A DNA stretch of 64,000 bases from Rheinheimera maricola (lineage in GTDB: Bacteria; Pseudomonadota; Gammaproteobacteria; Enterobacterales; Alteromonadaceae), in contig NZ_JAERPS020000005.1 of NCBI RefSeq assembly GCF_016918075.2, forward strand, positions 1 through 64,000, written 5' to 3'. Position 1 is the first letter of the stretch. Every line of letters starts with the position of its first letter. The notes below the pieces were generated by a model that was not told the origin of the DNA, did no database searches, and saw nothing but the letters and a program-made list of their open reading frames with translations. The translations under genes were made by a program, and so were the position numbers. Shown here piece by piece: positions 1-9,499 of the stretch.

Positions 1-41
1 CGATTAATTAACCAAAATGCTGCAATTAACAACGAACCACT

Positions 42-1172
42 CTACTTTTCATAAGCTCTGATGGCTATGGCCGCTTTAAGTCGGTTTTTGCCGTAGCTAA
101 AAGCCTTGATAAACACACTATGTTTTACCGGAATATATTGCCGCTCTGCACTGGATAACCAAGGGATGTCCTCCGTATCAGGATCGTTAATATAGACAAA
201 GTGCTCATCCACAGCACATACCACTACCCAGTGTGGTGCTTTGCTTTTATCAAATTGCCAGGTACTGATTAATACTAGCAGCAGAGCACCATCTTGCAGT
301 AACTGCTTTATTTTGCTGATTCCCAGCTCACTGCTATATAGAGGTATCGCTTTTTGATCCACCTTTTGCTGGAACGTGTCATGCACTCGTTGCAAAATGG
401 CTTTTTTAACCTCATTGCGCACAGAGTCGGTAAATAACGGCCCCTCTTTATTTAAATATATTTCAACTTCGAAGCCTCTATTGTAAGCAGCCAGCGCTAA
501 ACCTCTGGGTCCGCAGCCGCCATGACCAGAGGTCATAAATATGGTAGTTGCCTCGCGCCAGATATCTATTTCCAGCGCTGCAGGGGCATATTTACCAGGT
601 GCAAAATAATTAAATGCCATTAACAGGCAAGCTGGGCCGCAGGTAAAAGGCGTAGTTTGCGCTATATAAGGTACTTGCCGGCTTACTGACTCCGTATCAA
701 ATTGGATAATCTGCTTCTGCATACAGATAGCATCAGAATGGTCTTCATAGAAATCATGCTTAACGGCAAATTCGTGATAGTTCAGTTTTTCATATAAGCG
801 AATAGCGGCGGTATTGTCATAACGCACTTCCAGACGCAGTAATACGCAACTTCGCGCAGCTGCAGCTTTCTCGGCCTCAGTCATAAGCAATTCCGCAATG
901 CCTTGTTTGCGGCTATCAGGATCTACAGCCAGAGAATACAAACGCGCTAAGCTGGTGCCACGACGATAAATAAGCAGAAAGTATCCTACAATCTGCCCAC
1001 TGCGCTCAACCAGTTGCAGATCACTGCGCTTTTCTGTGATAAATCGCTTAAAGCTGCGTAAACTAATACGGTCAGTGGTAAAACACTTTTGCTCTAATGC
1101 TACTAAAACTACAGCATCAGCCAACGTTGCGTTTCTAATCGATAACAGCGTAGCTGCTGCGGGTAAAGCCAT
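42..1172 (-). CDS. GNAT acetyltransferase fused to a peptidase C39-like domain
   Basis: A two-domain cytoplasmic protein of 376 residues. Residues about 12-155 are a RimI-type GNAT fold, with the acetyl-CoA loop region DPDSRKQGIAELL and the RLYEKLNY element. Residues about 165-370 resemble a papain-like C39 peptidase: FTCGPAC supplies Cys178, APHW supplies His314 and INDPD supplies Asp330. The C39 family usually trims leader peptides at a double-glycine site, but no ABC exporter is attached here, so it may act on a small peptide or protein. I chose the ATG at 1172 over a GTG twelve bases upstream. It stands head to head with the ATP-grasp ligase gene at 1337, and the two probably act on one target, which I cannot name. 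The fusion is a known architecture; its function is not known to me. Confidence 0.85.
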   Translation of the reverse strand: MALPAAATLLSIRNATLADAVVLVALEQKCFTTDRISLRSFKRFITEKRSDLQLVERSGQIVGYFLLIYRRGTSLARLYSLAVDPDSRKQGIAELLMTEAEKAAAARSCVLLRLEVRYDNTAAIRLYEKLNYHEFAVKHDFYEDHSDAICMQKQIIQFDTESVSRQVPYIAQTTPFTCGPACLLMAFNYFAPGKYAPAALEIDIWREATTIFMTSGHGGCGPRGLALAAYNRGFEVEIYLNKEGPLFTDSVRNEVKKAILQRVHDTFQQKVDQKAIPLYSSELGISKIKQLLQDGALLLVLISTWQFDKSKAPHWVVVCAVDEHFVYINDPDTEDIPWLSSAERQYIPVKHSVFIKAFSYGKNRLKAAIAIRAYEK

Positions 1173-1336
1173 AATTACACTCACTATTGCCTTTGACAGA
1201 TTTTTAACTAAGTTTAGGATAACAACAGCTAAACAAATGAAAAGCCAACAAGAAATTTAACTGTTGTGGTAAAGATTTATTCGCTGTCTTTTTTTGTCAC
1301 ACCACGACATGCTTTCTCAAACATACAGGAGTGCCG

Positions 1337-2803
1337 ATGGCCAAGCTTATTATCGTAGTCGACAAAGCACAGGATTGGGCACCTTTTCATCAATACGATG
1401 GCGTAATGACGTTACCCGCCTATTTGAAATGGTCAGCCAAAAACAAACAGCGTACCCGCGTAATCAACTTATGCCGCCAGGCACAATATTTAGGCAGCGG
1501 CTATTACTGTTCATTATTGGCAGAGGCTCGCGGCCACCACGTGGTGCCTTCAGTAAGAGCATTTAATAAATTTAACCGCCATGAAATCGCCGATATAGCC
1601 GAAGAAATTCCCGGCACCATCTTAACCCAGCTCAACAAAGCGTTAGTTGATGAGACCAGCACACAACTGGTATTTAACATTTACTTTGGCGAAACCGAAC
1701 ACAAGGCGCTGAAGAAAGTCGCCGGCTATCTGTTTGATGCCTTTTCAGTACCTATACTGCGTGTAGAGTTACAGAAAAAAACTACCTGGCAGGTTAAAAC
1801 GCTGAAGATAGGCAGTGTGCATAAACTAAACGAGCAAGAGCAAAGTTTATTTGGTAATACACTGGAGCGCTACAGCCATAAAATCTGGCGGGTTGAGCCA
1901 ACAAATCGCAAGTATAAATATGATTTGGCGGTGTTAGTTGATCCAAAAGAGAAATTCCCGCCCTGTACACCTAAGTCGCTTGAGCTGTTTAGTAAAGCAG
2001 CGAAAAGAGCCGCTATGGACACCGAGCAAATTAGCGCCAAAGATATTCACCGGCTGGCAGAGTTCGATGGTTTGTTTATTCGCGAGACGACAGGCGTAAA
2101 CCATCATACCTTTCATATGGCATTAAAAGCAGAGCGTGAGGGCTTAGCGGTAATTGACGACCCAAATTCAATATTGCGCTGTGGTAATAAGGTGTATCTG
2201 CAAACCTTATTCGAACAACATAAAGTACCTATGCCTGACGGCATTATGCTGTTTAAGCAAGACGAAGATAACTTAGAGCGCGCTGCCGACACCTTGGGTT
2301 TGCCCTTAGTACTGAAAATTCCGGATGGCAGTTTTTCCCGCGGCGTGGTGAAAGTAAAAACGCTAACTGAGCTGCGCTCACAACTCGACGCGTTATTTGA
2401 ACAAAGCGCTATTATTCTGGCCCAGCGCTACACCTTTACCGAATACGACTGGCGCATTGGAGTGCTAAACGGTATGGCCATTTTTGCCTGCAAATATTTT
2501 ATGGCCCGCAATCACTGGCAAATTTATAAACATGGTAAGGCAAAAACGGAAAGCGGTGGCTTTAGTACTTGCGCTGTTACCGAAGTACCGACCCATGTGC
2601 TGGACGCCGCTATCCGCGCCTGCGCTCCTATCGGCGATAGTTTATATGGTGTGGATGTAAAACAAGATGGTGACAAGGTTTATGTAATAGAGGTGAACGA
2701 TAATCCGAACATCGATGACGGTGTAGAGGATTTATATCTGGGAAATAAACTCTATGACATGCTGGTAGATGACTTTATCCGCCGCATCGAACTAAAACGG
2801 TAA
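1337..2803 (+). CDS. RimK-family ATP-grasp ligase
   Basis: A protein of 488 residues. The C-terminal half (about 270-488) is an ATP-grasp domain with the VLKIPDGSFSRGVVKV nucleotide loop and the terminal EVNDNPNIDDG metal and ATP ligands. The N-terminal half is the extension seen in long RimK-like proteins, not the short N-terminus of ribosomal-S6-modifying RimK. Such enzymes use ATP to form an amide bond between a carboxylate and an amino group. The substrate is unknown. The ATG at 1337 has AGGAG five bases upstream and is preferred to a GTG at 1331. The divergent partner is the GNAT-C39 protein, which suggests that one enzyme ligates a peptide and the other acetylates or cleaves it; this is inference. 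Confidence 0.85.
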   Translation: MAKLIIVVDKAQDWAPFHQYDGVMTLPAYLKWSAKNKQRTRVINLCRQAQYLGSGYYCSLLAEARGHHVVPSVRAFNKFNRHEIADIAEEIPGTILTQLNKALVDETSTQLVFNIYFGETEHKALKKVAGYLFDAFSVPILRVELQKKTTWQVKTLKIGSVHKLNEQEQSLFGNTLERYSHKIWRVEPTNRKYKYDLAVLVDPKEKFPPCTPKSLELFSKAAKRAAMDTEQISAKDIHRLAEFDGLFIRETTGVNHHTFHMALKAEREGLAVIDDPNSILRCGNKVYLQTLFEQHKVPMPDGIMLFKQDEDNLERAADTLGLPLVLKIPDGSFSRGVVKVKTLTELRSQLDALFEQSAIILAQRYTFTEYDWRIGVLNGMAIFACKYFMARNHWQIYKHGKAKTESGGFSTCAVTEVPTHVLDAAIRACAPIGDSLYGVDVKQDGDKVYVIEVNDNPNIDDGVEDLYLGNKLYDMLVDDFIRRIELKR

Positions 2804-2809
2804 AAACAC

Positions 2810-2830
2810 AAAAGCGCCTGGAGCGCTTTT
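2810..2830 (+). terminator. Hairpin after the ATP-grasp gene
   Basis: AAAAGCGC, a five-base loop CTGGA, then GCGCTTTT, beginning seven bases after the stop codon. The paired A and T tracts would let it stop transcription in either direction. Confidence 0.7.
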
Positions 2831-2880
2831 GGACAGCCGAAGGCTGGTCCCGAAGGGATGCCTGCATGGATTGCAGGCAC
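2831..2880. repeat. Cluster of three small inverted repeats
   Basis: Three hairpins follow each other without a gap: CAGCC-gaa-GGCTG, TCCC-gaa-GGGA and GCCTGC-atggatt-GCAGGC. They lie between the ligase terminator and the tRNA terminator. This could be an intergenic palindromic repeat or a short structured RNA; I cannot tell which without finding other copies. Confidence 0.4.
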
Positions 2881-2903
2881 AAAAAAACCGGCCTAGGCCG
2901 GTT
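2881..2903 (-). terminator. Terminator of tRNA-Leu
   Basis: Read on the minus strand this is AACCGGCC-TA-GGCCGGTT followed by a run of seven T, five bases after the CCA end of the tRNA. It is a standard intrinsic terminator. Confidence 0.9.
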
Positions 2904-2907
2904 AATT

Positions 2908-2993
2908 TGGTGCAGATGGAGAGACTCGAACTCTCACGCCTTGTGGGCACAAACACCTGAAGCTTGCGTGTCTACCAATTCCACCACATCTGC
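2908..2993 (-). tRNA. tRNA-Leu (CAG)
   Basis: The minus strand folds into a class II tRNA of 86 bases with an encoded CCA. The acceptor stem is GCAGATG paired with CATCTGC, with discriminator A. The D arm holds GGAATTGGTAGAC. The anticodon arm is CAAGC-TTCAGGT-GTTTG, giving anticodon CAG for CUG codons. A variable arm and a T arm with GTTCGAGTC follow. It closely resembles the E. coli leucine tRNA with the same anticodon. It appears to stand alone, with its own terminator. Confidence 0.96.
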
Positions 2994-3115
2994 GTTATGT
3001 CTTCGCTACTGCGTTAACATGGCGTGCAGTATAGCGACTTTCAAAAACCAGTCAACTAGCAACATGCACATTTTCTATCGTTTTATATCGTTCGAGCAAA
3101 TACTAAGCAGCATGC

Positions 3116-4066
3116 TTAGTATTTGGCCTTTTTCAATAAGCCTATCTCTTCTAATCGCTGCATTAAGTAGTCATTAGAGTTAATAGGCTCGGGGTAACGA
3201 TTCGGCCGCTCAGCACTGATACAGCTGGGTAGCGTATCAATAACATAGTCCGGATTCGGATGCATAAAAAACGGAATAGAATAGCGCGGCTCACCAGCAG
3301 CAACGCCCGCAGGGTTTACTACGCGATGTGTTGTCGATGGCAGCACATGATTGGTAAGTCGTTGCAGCATATCGCCAATATTCACCACAATAGTGCCTTC
3401 AATTGTTGTAACTGGTAACCAACTGCCGTCGCGACGCAAAATTTCCAAACCGGCTTCATTGGAACCAACCAATAATGTAATCAGGTTTATATCTTCATGC
3501 TGTCCAGCGCGAATAGATTGAGTAGAAGTATCTTTAATTGGTGGATAGTGAATGGGTCGTAAAATGGAATTACCGTAATTGACTTTATCAGCGAAGTAAC
3601 CTTGCTCTTGGCCAAGAAATAGCGCTAACGCTTCCAGCACGGTATTTCCCAGCTTTTCAAGTTCGGTAAACAACGCATAAGTTGCCTGCTTAAAGCCTGC
3701 AACCTCGGTTGGCCAAACATTAGGATATAAACTTGGATGTGGCGCAGGTCCATCCAACTCACGACCAACATGCCAAAACTCTTTTAAATCTGGGTGATTA
3801 GAGTCTTTAGCTTTTTCAACACCTACCGCTGTATAACCGCGCGCGCCACCTTGCCCTGGCGTGTAATACTTCGATTTTACCTCACTAGGCAGCGCGAAAA
3901 ACTGTTTAATTGCAGTGTAAGTGTTTGCTACCACTTCATCCGGAATACCATGGCCACTAATGCCGCAGAATCCAAACTCAGTGTAGGCTTTGCCAATTTC
4001 GGCAACAAAGTTATCTTTGTCGGTGACAAACCGTCTTATATCTAACGTTGGAACTTGCTGTGTCAT
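3116..4066 (-). CDS. 2-oxoglutarate/Fe(II) oxygenase, isopenicillin N synthase-like
   Basis: A soluble protein of 316 residues with a DIOX_N domain (about 5-120) and a jelly-roll catalytic domain (about 160-285). The iron ligands are visible as His190 and Asp192 in GQHEDIN and His247 in THRVV, and Arg261 in RYSIPFF would bind 2-oxoglutarate. Relatives range from plant hormone oxygenases to bacterial enzymes of unknown substrate, so the reaction is only known in type. It starts 16 bases after nupC and is probably the last gene of the udk-nupC operon, which hints at a nucleoside or base as substrate; that is inference. An 8-bp inverted repeat, ACTAAGCA-GCA-TGCTTAGT, spans its stop codon but has no T run. 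Confidence 0.85.
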   Translation of the reverse strand: MTQQVPTLDIRRFVTDKDNFVAEIGKAYTEFGFCGISGHGIPDEVVANTYTAIKQFFALPSEVKSKYYTPGQGGARGYTAVGVEKAKDSNHPDLKEFWHVGRELDGPAPHPSLYPNVWPTEVAGFKQATYALFTELEKLGNTVLEALALFLGQEQGYFADKVNYGNSILRPIHYPPIKDTSTQSIRAGQHEDINLITLLVGSNEAGLEILRRDGSWLPVTTIEGTIVVNIGDMLQRLTNHVLPSTTHRVVNPAGVAAGEPRYSIPFFMHPNPDYVIDTLPSCISAERPNRYPEPINSNDYLMQRLEEIGLLKKAKY

Positions 4067-4082
4067 ATAAAAGACCTGTTTT

Positions 4083-5291
4083 TTAGCCTAAAGAAAAAAA
4101 GAACCCTGCAATCGCAGCGCTCATTAAATTCGCCAATGTTGCCGCCAGCAAGGCTTTTAAACCGAGCTCGGCAATATCAGCGCGGCGACTTGGTGCCATA
4201 CCGCCCAAACCACCTAATAAAATAGCAATTGAAGAAAAATTAGCAAAACCACATAAGGCAATAGTAACGATTACCTGGGTATGGGCGCTTAACTGCTCTT
4301 TCACTTGCACAAAGTCTAGGTATGCGACAAATTCATTTATGACTAACTTTTGACCGATAAAACTGCCTGCCATACGAGCTTCATCCCAAGACACGCCTAG
4401 AATGAATGCCAACGGTTGGAACACATAACCAAAAATAACTTGTAGCGTTAAACCTTCAATACCAAACCAACCGGCAATACCGCCGATTGCACCGTTAACC
4501 AGGGCTATTAAACCAACAAATGCCAGCAACATAGCGCCAACATTTAATGCCAGCTGCATACCGCTAGACGCACCAGCAGCTGCCGCATCAATTAAATTAG
4601 TATGCTCAGTTTTAGCATTAATTTCAGTCAGCTCGTTTTTTGCTTGCTCGGTTTCCGGCAGAATTAACTTCGCCATTAAAAAGCCACCTGGTGCGGCCAT
4701 AAAACTGGCAGCTATCAAGTATTTTAATTCAATACCCAGGCCCGCATAGCCGGCCAATACTGAGCCCGCAACCGATGCCAAGCCACCAACCATCACAGCG
4801 AATAATTCTGAGCGGGTCATGGTCGGAATAAAGGGCCGCACGATTAATGGCGCTTCAGTTTGACCGACAAAAATATTCGCAGCAGCCGACATGGATTCCG
4901 GCCGGCTAGTACCCAGCAGTTTTTGCAAACCGCCTCCAATAATACGGATAACCCAAGTCATTACACCAATGTGATACAGCACCGCAATCAACGACGAGAA
5001 GAAAATAATGATGGTTAGTACGTGGATGGCAAAAATAAAGCCCTGAGATTTACGGCCAATGTCACCAAATAAGAATTCAATGCCTGACGTAGCGTAACTG
5101 ATAATATCGGCAACAAAAGTAGAGATGCTATACAGCACGTCCTGACCGAAAGGCACATAGAGCACAAAAGCACCGATTACTAACTGAATAGCAAAAGCAC
5201 CACCTACAGTACGCCAATTTATACGGCTACGATTGGCCGATGCTGCATATGCCACCAATAACAGGGCAAAAATGCCCACTAATCCCATCAT
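4083..5291 (-). CDS. nupC: NupC-type concentrative nucleoside transporter
   Basis: An inner-membrane protein of 402 residues, the normal length for the CNT family, with about eight or more hydrophobic segments. The central [14 protein letters not shown] region and the later FVAYLDF and [10 protein letters not shown] segments are typical of CNT substrate and cation sites. It would import nucleosides with protons or sodium. It begins with two consecutive ATG codons; AGGGA lies seven bases before the first. It follows udk by 20 bases and precedes the oxygenase by 16 bases, so the three genes form one likely operon for nucleoside uptake and salvage. Confidence 0.93.
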   Translation of the reverse strand: MMGLVGIFALLLVAYAASANRSRINWRTVGGAFAIQLVIGAFVLYVPFGQDVLYSISTFVADIISYATSGIEFLFGDIGRKSQGFIFAIHVLTIIIFFSSLIAVLYHIGVMTWVIRIIGGGLQKLLGTSRPESMSAAANIFVGQTEAPLIVRPFIPTMTRSELFAVMVGGLASVAGSVLAGYAGLGIELKYLIAASFMAAPGGFLMAKLILPETEQAKNELTEINAKTEHTNLIDAAAAGASSGMQLALNVGAMLLAFVGLIALVNGAIGGIAGWFGIEGLTLQVIFGYVFQPLAFILGVSWDEARMAGSFIGQKLVINEFVAYLDFVQVKEQLSAHTQVIVTIALCGFANFSSIAILLGGLGGMAPSRRADIAELGLKALLAATLANLMSAAIAGFFFSLG

Positions 5292-5311
5292 ACGTTATTC
5301 CCTGATTATTA

Positions 5312-5950
5312 TTATTCTGCCAGTAACTGGCGTATTTTTGCTTTTATAATATCAATTGCAATCTGGTTTTTACCACCTCGGGTAACCACCAGATCAGCAT
5401 ATTGTTTAGACGGAGCGATAAACTCAAAAAAAGCCGGCCGTACAGAGTTTTCATACTGCTCAGTTACCGAGCTTAAGCTGCGGCCGCGGTCTTCTAAATC
5501 ACGTTTAATCCGCCGCAGTAAACACACATCCAACGGCGTATCCATAAACACAGTTATATCAAACTGTTCACGCAATTGCTCATCGGTAAGCAACAAAATG
5601 CCCTCTACTAATATCACTTTGGCAGGTTGAACGGTAATAGTTTCATCAGTGCGGGTATGCGTTTTATAGCTGTACTGCGGCATTTGTATTGCTTTGCCAC
5701 TGCGCAAAGCTCGTATATGTGTGGCTAATAACTCGTGCTCAAAGGCCGCTGGGTGATCATAATTAGTTAGAGTACGCTGTTCAAACGACAAATGGCTTTG
5801 ATCGCGATAGTAAGCGTCCTCTGACAAGATAGCGATACGCTCACCACCCAGCTCAGCTACCAGCTCTTGGTATACCGTTGAGGCAAAAAGGCTTTTACCC
5901 GATGCGGAAGCACCGGCAATAGCGATAATAGTATTTTTTCCCACTGCCAT
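5312..5950 (-). CDS. udk: Uridine kinase
   Basis: A cytoplasmic kinase of 212 residues that phosphorylates uridine and cytidine with ATP or GTP. The Walker A loop is GASASGKS, near residue 14. The [10 protein letters not shown] and NYDHPAAF segments and the [10 protein letters not shown] and [11 protein letters not shown] tail match E. coli Udk closely. I use the ATG at 5950; a GTG six bases upstream is the alternative, and neither has a strong ribosome binding site. It is the first gene of the operon with nupC, so kinase and transporter would trap imported nucleosides. Confidence 0.94.
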   Translation of the reverse strand: MAVGKNTIIAIAGASASGKSLFASTVYQELVAELGGERIAILSEDAYYRDQSHLSFEQRTLTNYDHPAAFEHELLATHIRALRSGKAIQMPQYSYKTHTRTDETITVQPAKVILVEGILLLTDEQLREQFDITVFMDTPLDVCLLRRIKRDLEDRGRSLSSVTEQYENSVRPAFFEFIAPSKQYADLVVTRGGKNQIAIDIIKAKIRQLLAE

Positions 5951-6007
5951 ATTCACTTTTGCACAAATCAGCCGGTGATTATCGCTAAAAACGACTGATT
6001 AAGAAAT

Positions 6008-6033
6008 AAAAAAATGCCCGCGTTATGCGGGCA
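6008..6033 (-). terminator. Terminator of the Oar-like receptor gene
   Basis: A hairpin with stem TGCCCGC/GCGGGCA and loop GTTAT. On the minus strand it is followed by a run of T and lies 27 bases after the stop codon of the receptor gene. Confidence 0.85.
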
Positions 6034-6059
6034 CTTTTATTCAGTTATAACTGAAAACA

Positions 6060-9000
6060 TTAGAACCGGTATTCAATACCAACTTTCATGCTCCAGTACG
6101 ACGGGTTAGACACAATGTTTTGCGATGCATTATCCAAAAAGCCGTTAAATACGTACTTACCGTCATCGTTAACTGTTGCATTAACTATCGCTACCGTTTG
6201 TGGGAAACCGGCTTCGTACATTACGCCCCAGTCATCATTCAGTAAGTTAGTTAAGTTATCAATAACAAAGAACGCTTTCGCTTTGTGGCCTTTAACGAAA
6301 CCAGGCAATTCCTGCGTGATACGCAAGTCAAACTTAGTCCACCAGTCTGAATAGTTGTGGTTACGGTCGACAATCTGCCCACGTGTCAGACCTTCTGCAT
6401 CAACCAAGCTAAAGAAACCTTCTTGGTTAAATGGCGTGTAGATGCCATTTCTGTCAGTCACACCACCCCACACAACGTTTGGATCATCTGTGCCAGTCGG
6501 TACATATAGTAACTGTCTGCCAGTAATAGTGTCGCCTGCAATATTACCGTCAAAAGTGTAACTGTATGGACGGCCTTTGTTATGCGAACCGATCAAGCTA
6601 AATGTCGTTGCATAGCCATCGACGAACTCATGCTGGTAAGTAGCACGTAAAGTGAAGCGGTGCGGCGTTTCATAGTTTGATGTTGCCGGACGCGGATCGT
6701 TAATGTCAGTACGCGCATAGTTACCAAAGTTAGAACCGGCAACTGAACTACCCATTGGGTTCGAATCTTCTGCGTCAATATAAGCATAGGCCAACTGCAT
6801 TTTCAGACCGAAATCAAAATCTTTCGACACAGAGGTACTAAAAGACATTGTTTTAGAGTCTTCAGATGCATTGGTTAACAGGTATTCACCGCTACGGCCA
6901 CCAACACGAGAGTATACCGGGCGACCATCAAACAGTGTATCTACTTGCTCTAATGCTAAGTCTTTCACAATAGACTGGTTTTGACCTACTGAATACATCA
7001 GGTCGGCCATAACAATATAGCCAGAATCAAAACTGTATGTACCGCCGAAAGCGTACTTCCACTCACTTGGTAACTTAAATGCAGGGTCTACTGCGTTAAC
7101 AGCACTGTCGCCGGTAGCATTTGCTACTTCGTCAAATGCACCTTGCGGGATATCAAACAGTGGGCGACCAGCACCAGATAAAGGAATCTCAAACAAGTTT
7201 GGACGTGAACGATTTTCTAACTGAATTTGAGTAATACCGTCATTTTGATAGCCGTTCGCTAACCAAACGTTAGGGTTGCCACCTGAGTATAAACCTATAC
7301 CACCGCGCAATTCCAGCTCGTCATTTACGTTCCAGTTAATACCTAAACGTGGCTGGATCAGACCTTCACCGTCGAAAGTGGTGTCGTTGGCAAAACCGTA
7401 ACGTCCAACAAAATTGTCGTTTACGCGCGGCTTATCACTGCTGCTATACCAGTCATAACGTAAACCAAAGGTCAGCGTCATATCCATATCATAGATATAG
7501 TATTCATCCTGAGCATATAAAGTATGGTTCTCGTAACCAAAATTTGCGCCAGCATCCGCTGGGTTATTTGTACCTGCACCACTGCCATAATAGATTCGAG
7601 CCGGCACACCAGCTTCAAAATCATCTATATTGTCAAAACGGTACTCACCAATAGCGTGCTGCACAAACATGTTAAATACATTGTATTCTTCAAACTCATA
7701 ACCAGCGTAAATTATATGGTCGCCTGCGCTGTAAGTACCGGCTAGTTTCAAGAAAGTAGTGTCGTAGTTCAGTTTGTTTGCCTGACGCGAGTCATCCACC
7801 CCCAAGAACACTGTGGCGGCATTGACACGTATTTGCACTTCACCTAAACCACCAGGGCCAATGTTAACCTGACGGTTGTCTAGCTCAGAATAGCCGGCAC
7901 GAACTTCAGTTGAGAAGTTATCCGTCCAGTCAGAGAACAACTGCACTACATAAGAATCAAATTGCGCACCACGGTCGTAGTAGTGATCTGAGAACTCATA
8001 TGAACCTGAGAAGGTATCAGACTCACGAACCGAGCCACCGTCATTGTAGTTATAGGTGAAAGCTGCCCGGTGCATATCATTGATATACCAGTCTAACTTC
8101 AGTAACAACTTTTCATCAACAACCGGTGATGAAGTAATAGGAGAACCAACTTCATAGCCATAAACATCACGTGCAATTTGTGCAATGCGATCTACATCTG
8201 CCTGGTTTAAACCATTTACCTTAGTAGCTGCATTAGAATCTTGCGGACCACGACCAAAATTATCCGCACCTTCATATTTTTCGTACGCGGCAAACCAGAA
8301 CAGTTTATCTTTAACTAAAGCACCGCCAACGTTAAAACCATAGTTCTTTTTAGTAAAATCGTCACGATCAAATGGAGCGCCACCTTCCAGAGTGTCACCA
8401 ATCATATCCTGGTTGGTGTAGTCAAAGAACACTGAACCTTTTAGCTCATTAGTACCTGACTTGGTTACAGCGTTGATGTTACAAGCAGTAAAACCGCCGT
8501 ACTTAACATCAAATGGGGCGAATTCAACTGATACCTGCTCCAGCGCATCGAAGGAGAACGGCATGCGCTCAGTTGGGTAACCGTTAGAGTTCAAACCGAA
8601 GTTATCATTCATTTTAACGCCATCAACGGTCAGGCTGTTAAAGCGTGGATTGGCACCATTACACTGAATACCGCGAGAAAAACCGGCATCGATATAGATA
8701 CGCGGATCAGCAGCGACAACGTCTGACAAATCGCGGTTAATAGATGGAATAGTTTGTAAATCAGCCAGGTTAAAGTTAGCTACCGGGCTCTTGCTGCCAT
8801 AAGCAGAATTGCTGATTGACGCGCCTGTAACGGCTATACGCTCTATATCAGGCTGCTGAATTACTACGTTTAGGTTTTGTGTGTCACCTAAAGTCAGAAA
8901 AACGTTATCGATAGTTTCAGTGCGACCTTCAGGGCCAACAACTGTTAATAAATAAGGGCCGCCTACTTGCAAGCCGCGCGCAGAAAAAGTACCGGTGTCG

Positions 9001-9185
9001 TTTGTGGTAATAGTTCTTGTTGTACCATTACGTTTATCTGTCATAGTCACAGTAGCATTGGCCACTGTAGTACCGCCTTCAGTTGTAACAACACCGCGCA
9101 CAGCTGATGAAGTTTCCTGCGCCAAAGCGATATTGCTTGCACCTAAGGCGAGCGTTACCGCAAGAGCTAGACTTTTAATTTTCAT
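6060..9185 (-). CDS. TonB-dependent outer-membrane receptor, Oar-like
   Basis: About 1041 residues. A signal peptide of about 22 residues (cut near IALA-QE) is followed by a carboxypeptidase regulatory-like beta-sandwich (about 25-110), a plug domain (about 115-245; note ITVDGVKMNDNFG-like text near NSLTVDG) and a long beta barrel ending in aromatic residues, YRF. It belongs to the Oar group of receptors, which import large substrates or take part in surface traits; the ligand is unknown. I prefer the ATG at 9185, with AGG eleven bases upstream, to a GTG at 9197 that has no binding site. A terminator follows. Upstream lies a palindrome that may be an operator. Confidence 0.9.
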   Translation of the reverse strand: MKIKSLALAVTLALGASNIALAQETSSAVRGVVTTEGGTTVANATVTMTDKRNGTTRTITTNDTGTFSARGLQVGGPYLLTVVGPEGRTETIDNVFLTLGDTQNLNVVIQQPDIERIAVTGASISNSAYGSKSPVANFNLADLQTIPSINRDLSDVVAADPRIYIDAGFSRGIQCNGANPRFNSLTVDGVKMNDNFGLNSNGYPTERMPFSFDALEQVSVEFAPFDVKYGGFTACNINAVTKSGTNELKGSVFFDYTNQDMIGDTLEGGAPFDRDDFTKKNYGFNVGGALVKDKLFWFAAYEKYEGADNFGRGPQDSNAATKVNGLNQADVDRIAQIARDVYGYEVGSPITSSPVVDEKLLLKLDWYINDMHRAAFTYNYNDGGSVRESDTFSGSYEFSDHYYDRGAQFDSYVVQLFSDWTDNFSTEVRAGYSELDNRQVNIGPGGLGEVQIRVNAATVFLGVDDSRQANKLNYDTTFLKLAGTYSAGDHIIYAGYEFEEYNVFNMFVQHAIGEYRFDNIDDFEAGVPARIYYGSGAGTNNPADAGANFGYENHTLYAQDEYYIYDMDMTLTFGLRYDWYSSSDKPRVNDNFVGRYGFANDTTFDGEGLIQPRLGINWNVNDELELRGGIGLYSGGNPNVWLANGYQNDGITQIQLENRSRPNLFEIPLSGAGRPLFDIPQGAFDEVANATGDSAVNAVDPAFKLPSEWKYAFGGTYSFDSGYIVMADLMYSVGQNQSIVKDLALEQVDTLFDGRPVYSRVGGRSGEYLLTNASEDSKTMSFSTSVSKDFDFGLKMQLAYAYIDAEDSNPMGSSVAGSNFGNYARTDINDPRPATSNYETPHRFTLRATYQHEFVDGYATTFSLIGSHNKGRPYSYTFDGNIAGDTITGRQLLYVPTGTDDPNVVWGGVTDRNGIYTPFNQEGFFSLVDAEGLTRGQIVDRNHNYSDWWTKFDLRITQELPGFVKGHKAKAFFVIDNLTNLLNDDWGVMYEAGFPQTVAIVNATVNDDGKYVFNGFLDNASQNIVSNPSYWSMKVGIEYRF

Positions 9186-9499
9186 ATCGTTTTTCACCTG
9201 GTAGTTGTAGGTATTTATCTAAATCCACTTGAATACAATCATTGTGTTCAATTTGGGAGATAATGGTATAGGAACCATATTACAGTTTTCTTACGCCAAT
9301 CCGAATCACGGGAACTTTTTGCTCCTCTCATTGTCTTAGGCGATTGCAATACAAGTGTAACATAGCTGGTCTGAGTTGCGCACTATGTGGCTTAAAATTG
9401 ACTAAAAAATGACTTTTACCGCATTTTTTACCAGTTACTGGTTTTTGTAAGCGCCGCACTTTATGCTATCTAACTGTCTTATTTACCAACCTGCTGCTA
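9186..9499. promoter_or_regulatory. Divergent intergenic region
   Basis: About 314 bases between the receptor gene on the minus strand and the endonuclease-fold gene on the plus strand. It must hold both promoters. Apart from the palindrome at 9229-9251 and a smaller inverted repeat ATGGT-...-ACCAT near 9264-9280, I see no gene and no RNA in it. I cannot place either promoter with confidence. Confidence 0.5.
9229..9251. promoter_or_regulatory. Near-perfect 23-bp palindrome, candidate operator
   Basis: The half sites are TTGAATACAAT and ATTGTGTTCAA around a central C. Ten of eleven positions pair. Its centre is 55 bases before the receptor start, a place where a repressor could block transcription. 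I do not recognise it as the site of a named regulator. Confidence 0.45.

Noticed and set aside
3102-3120. Terminator of the oxygenase gene
   Set aside because: The 8-bp inverted repeat overlaps the stop codon and lacks a following T run on the minus strand.
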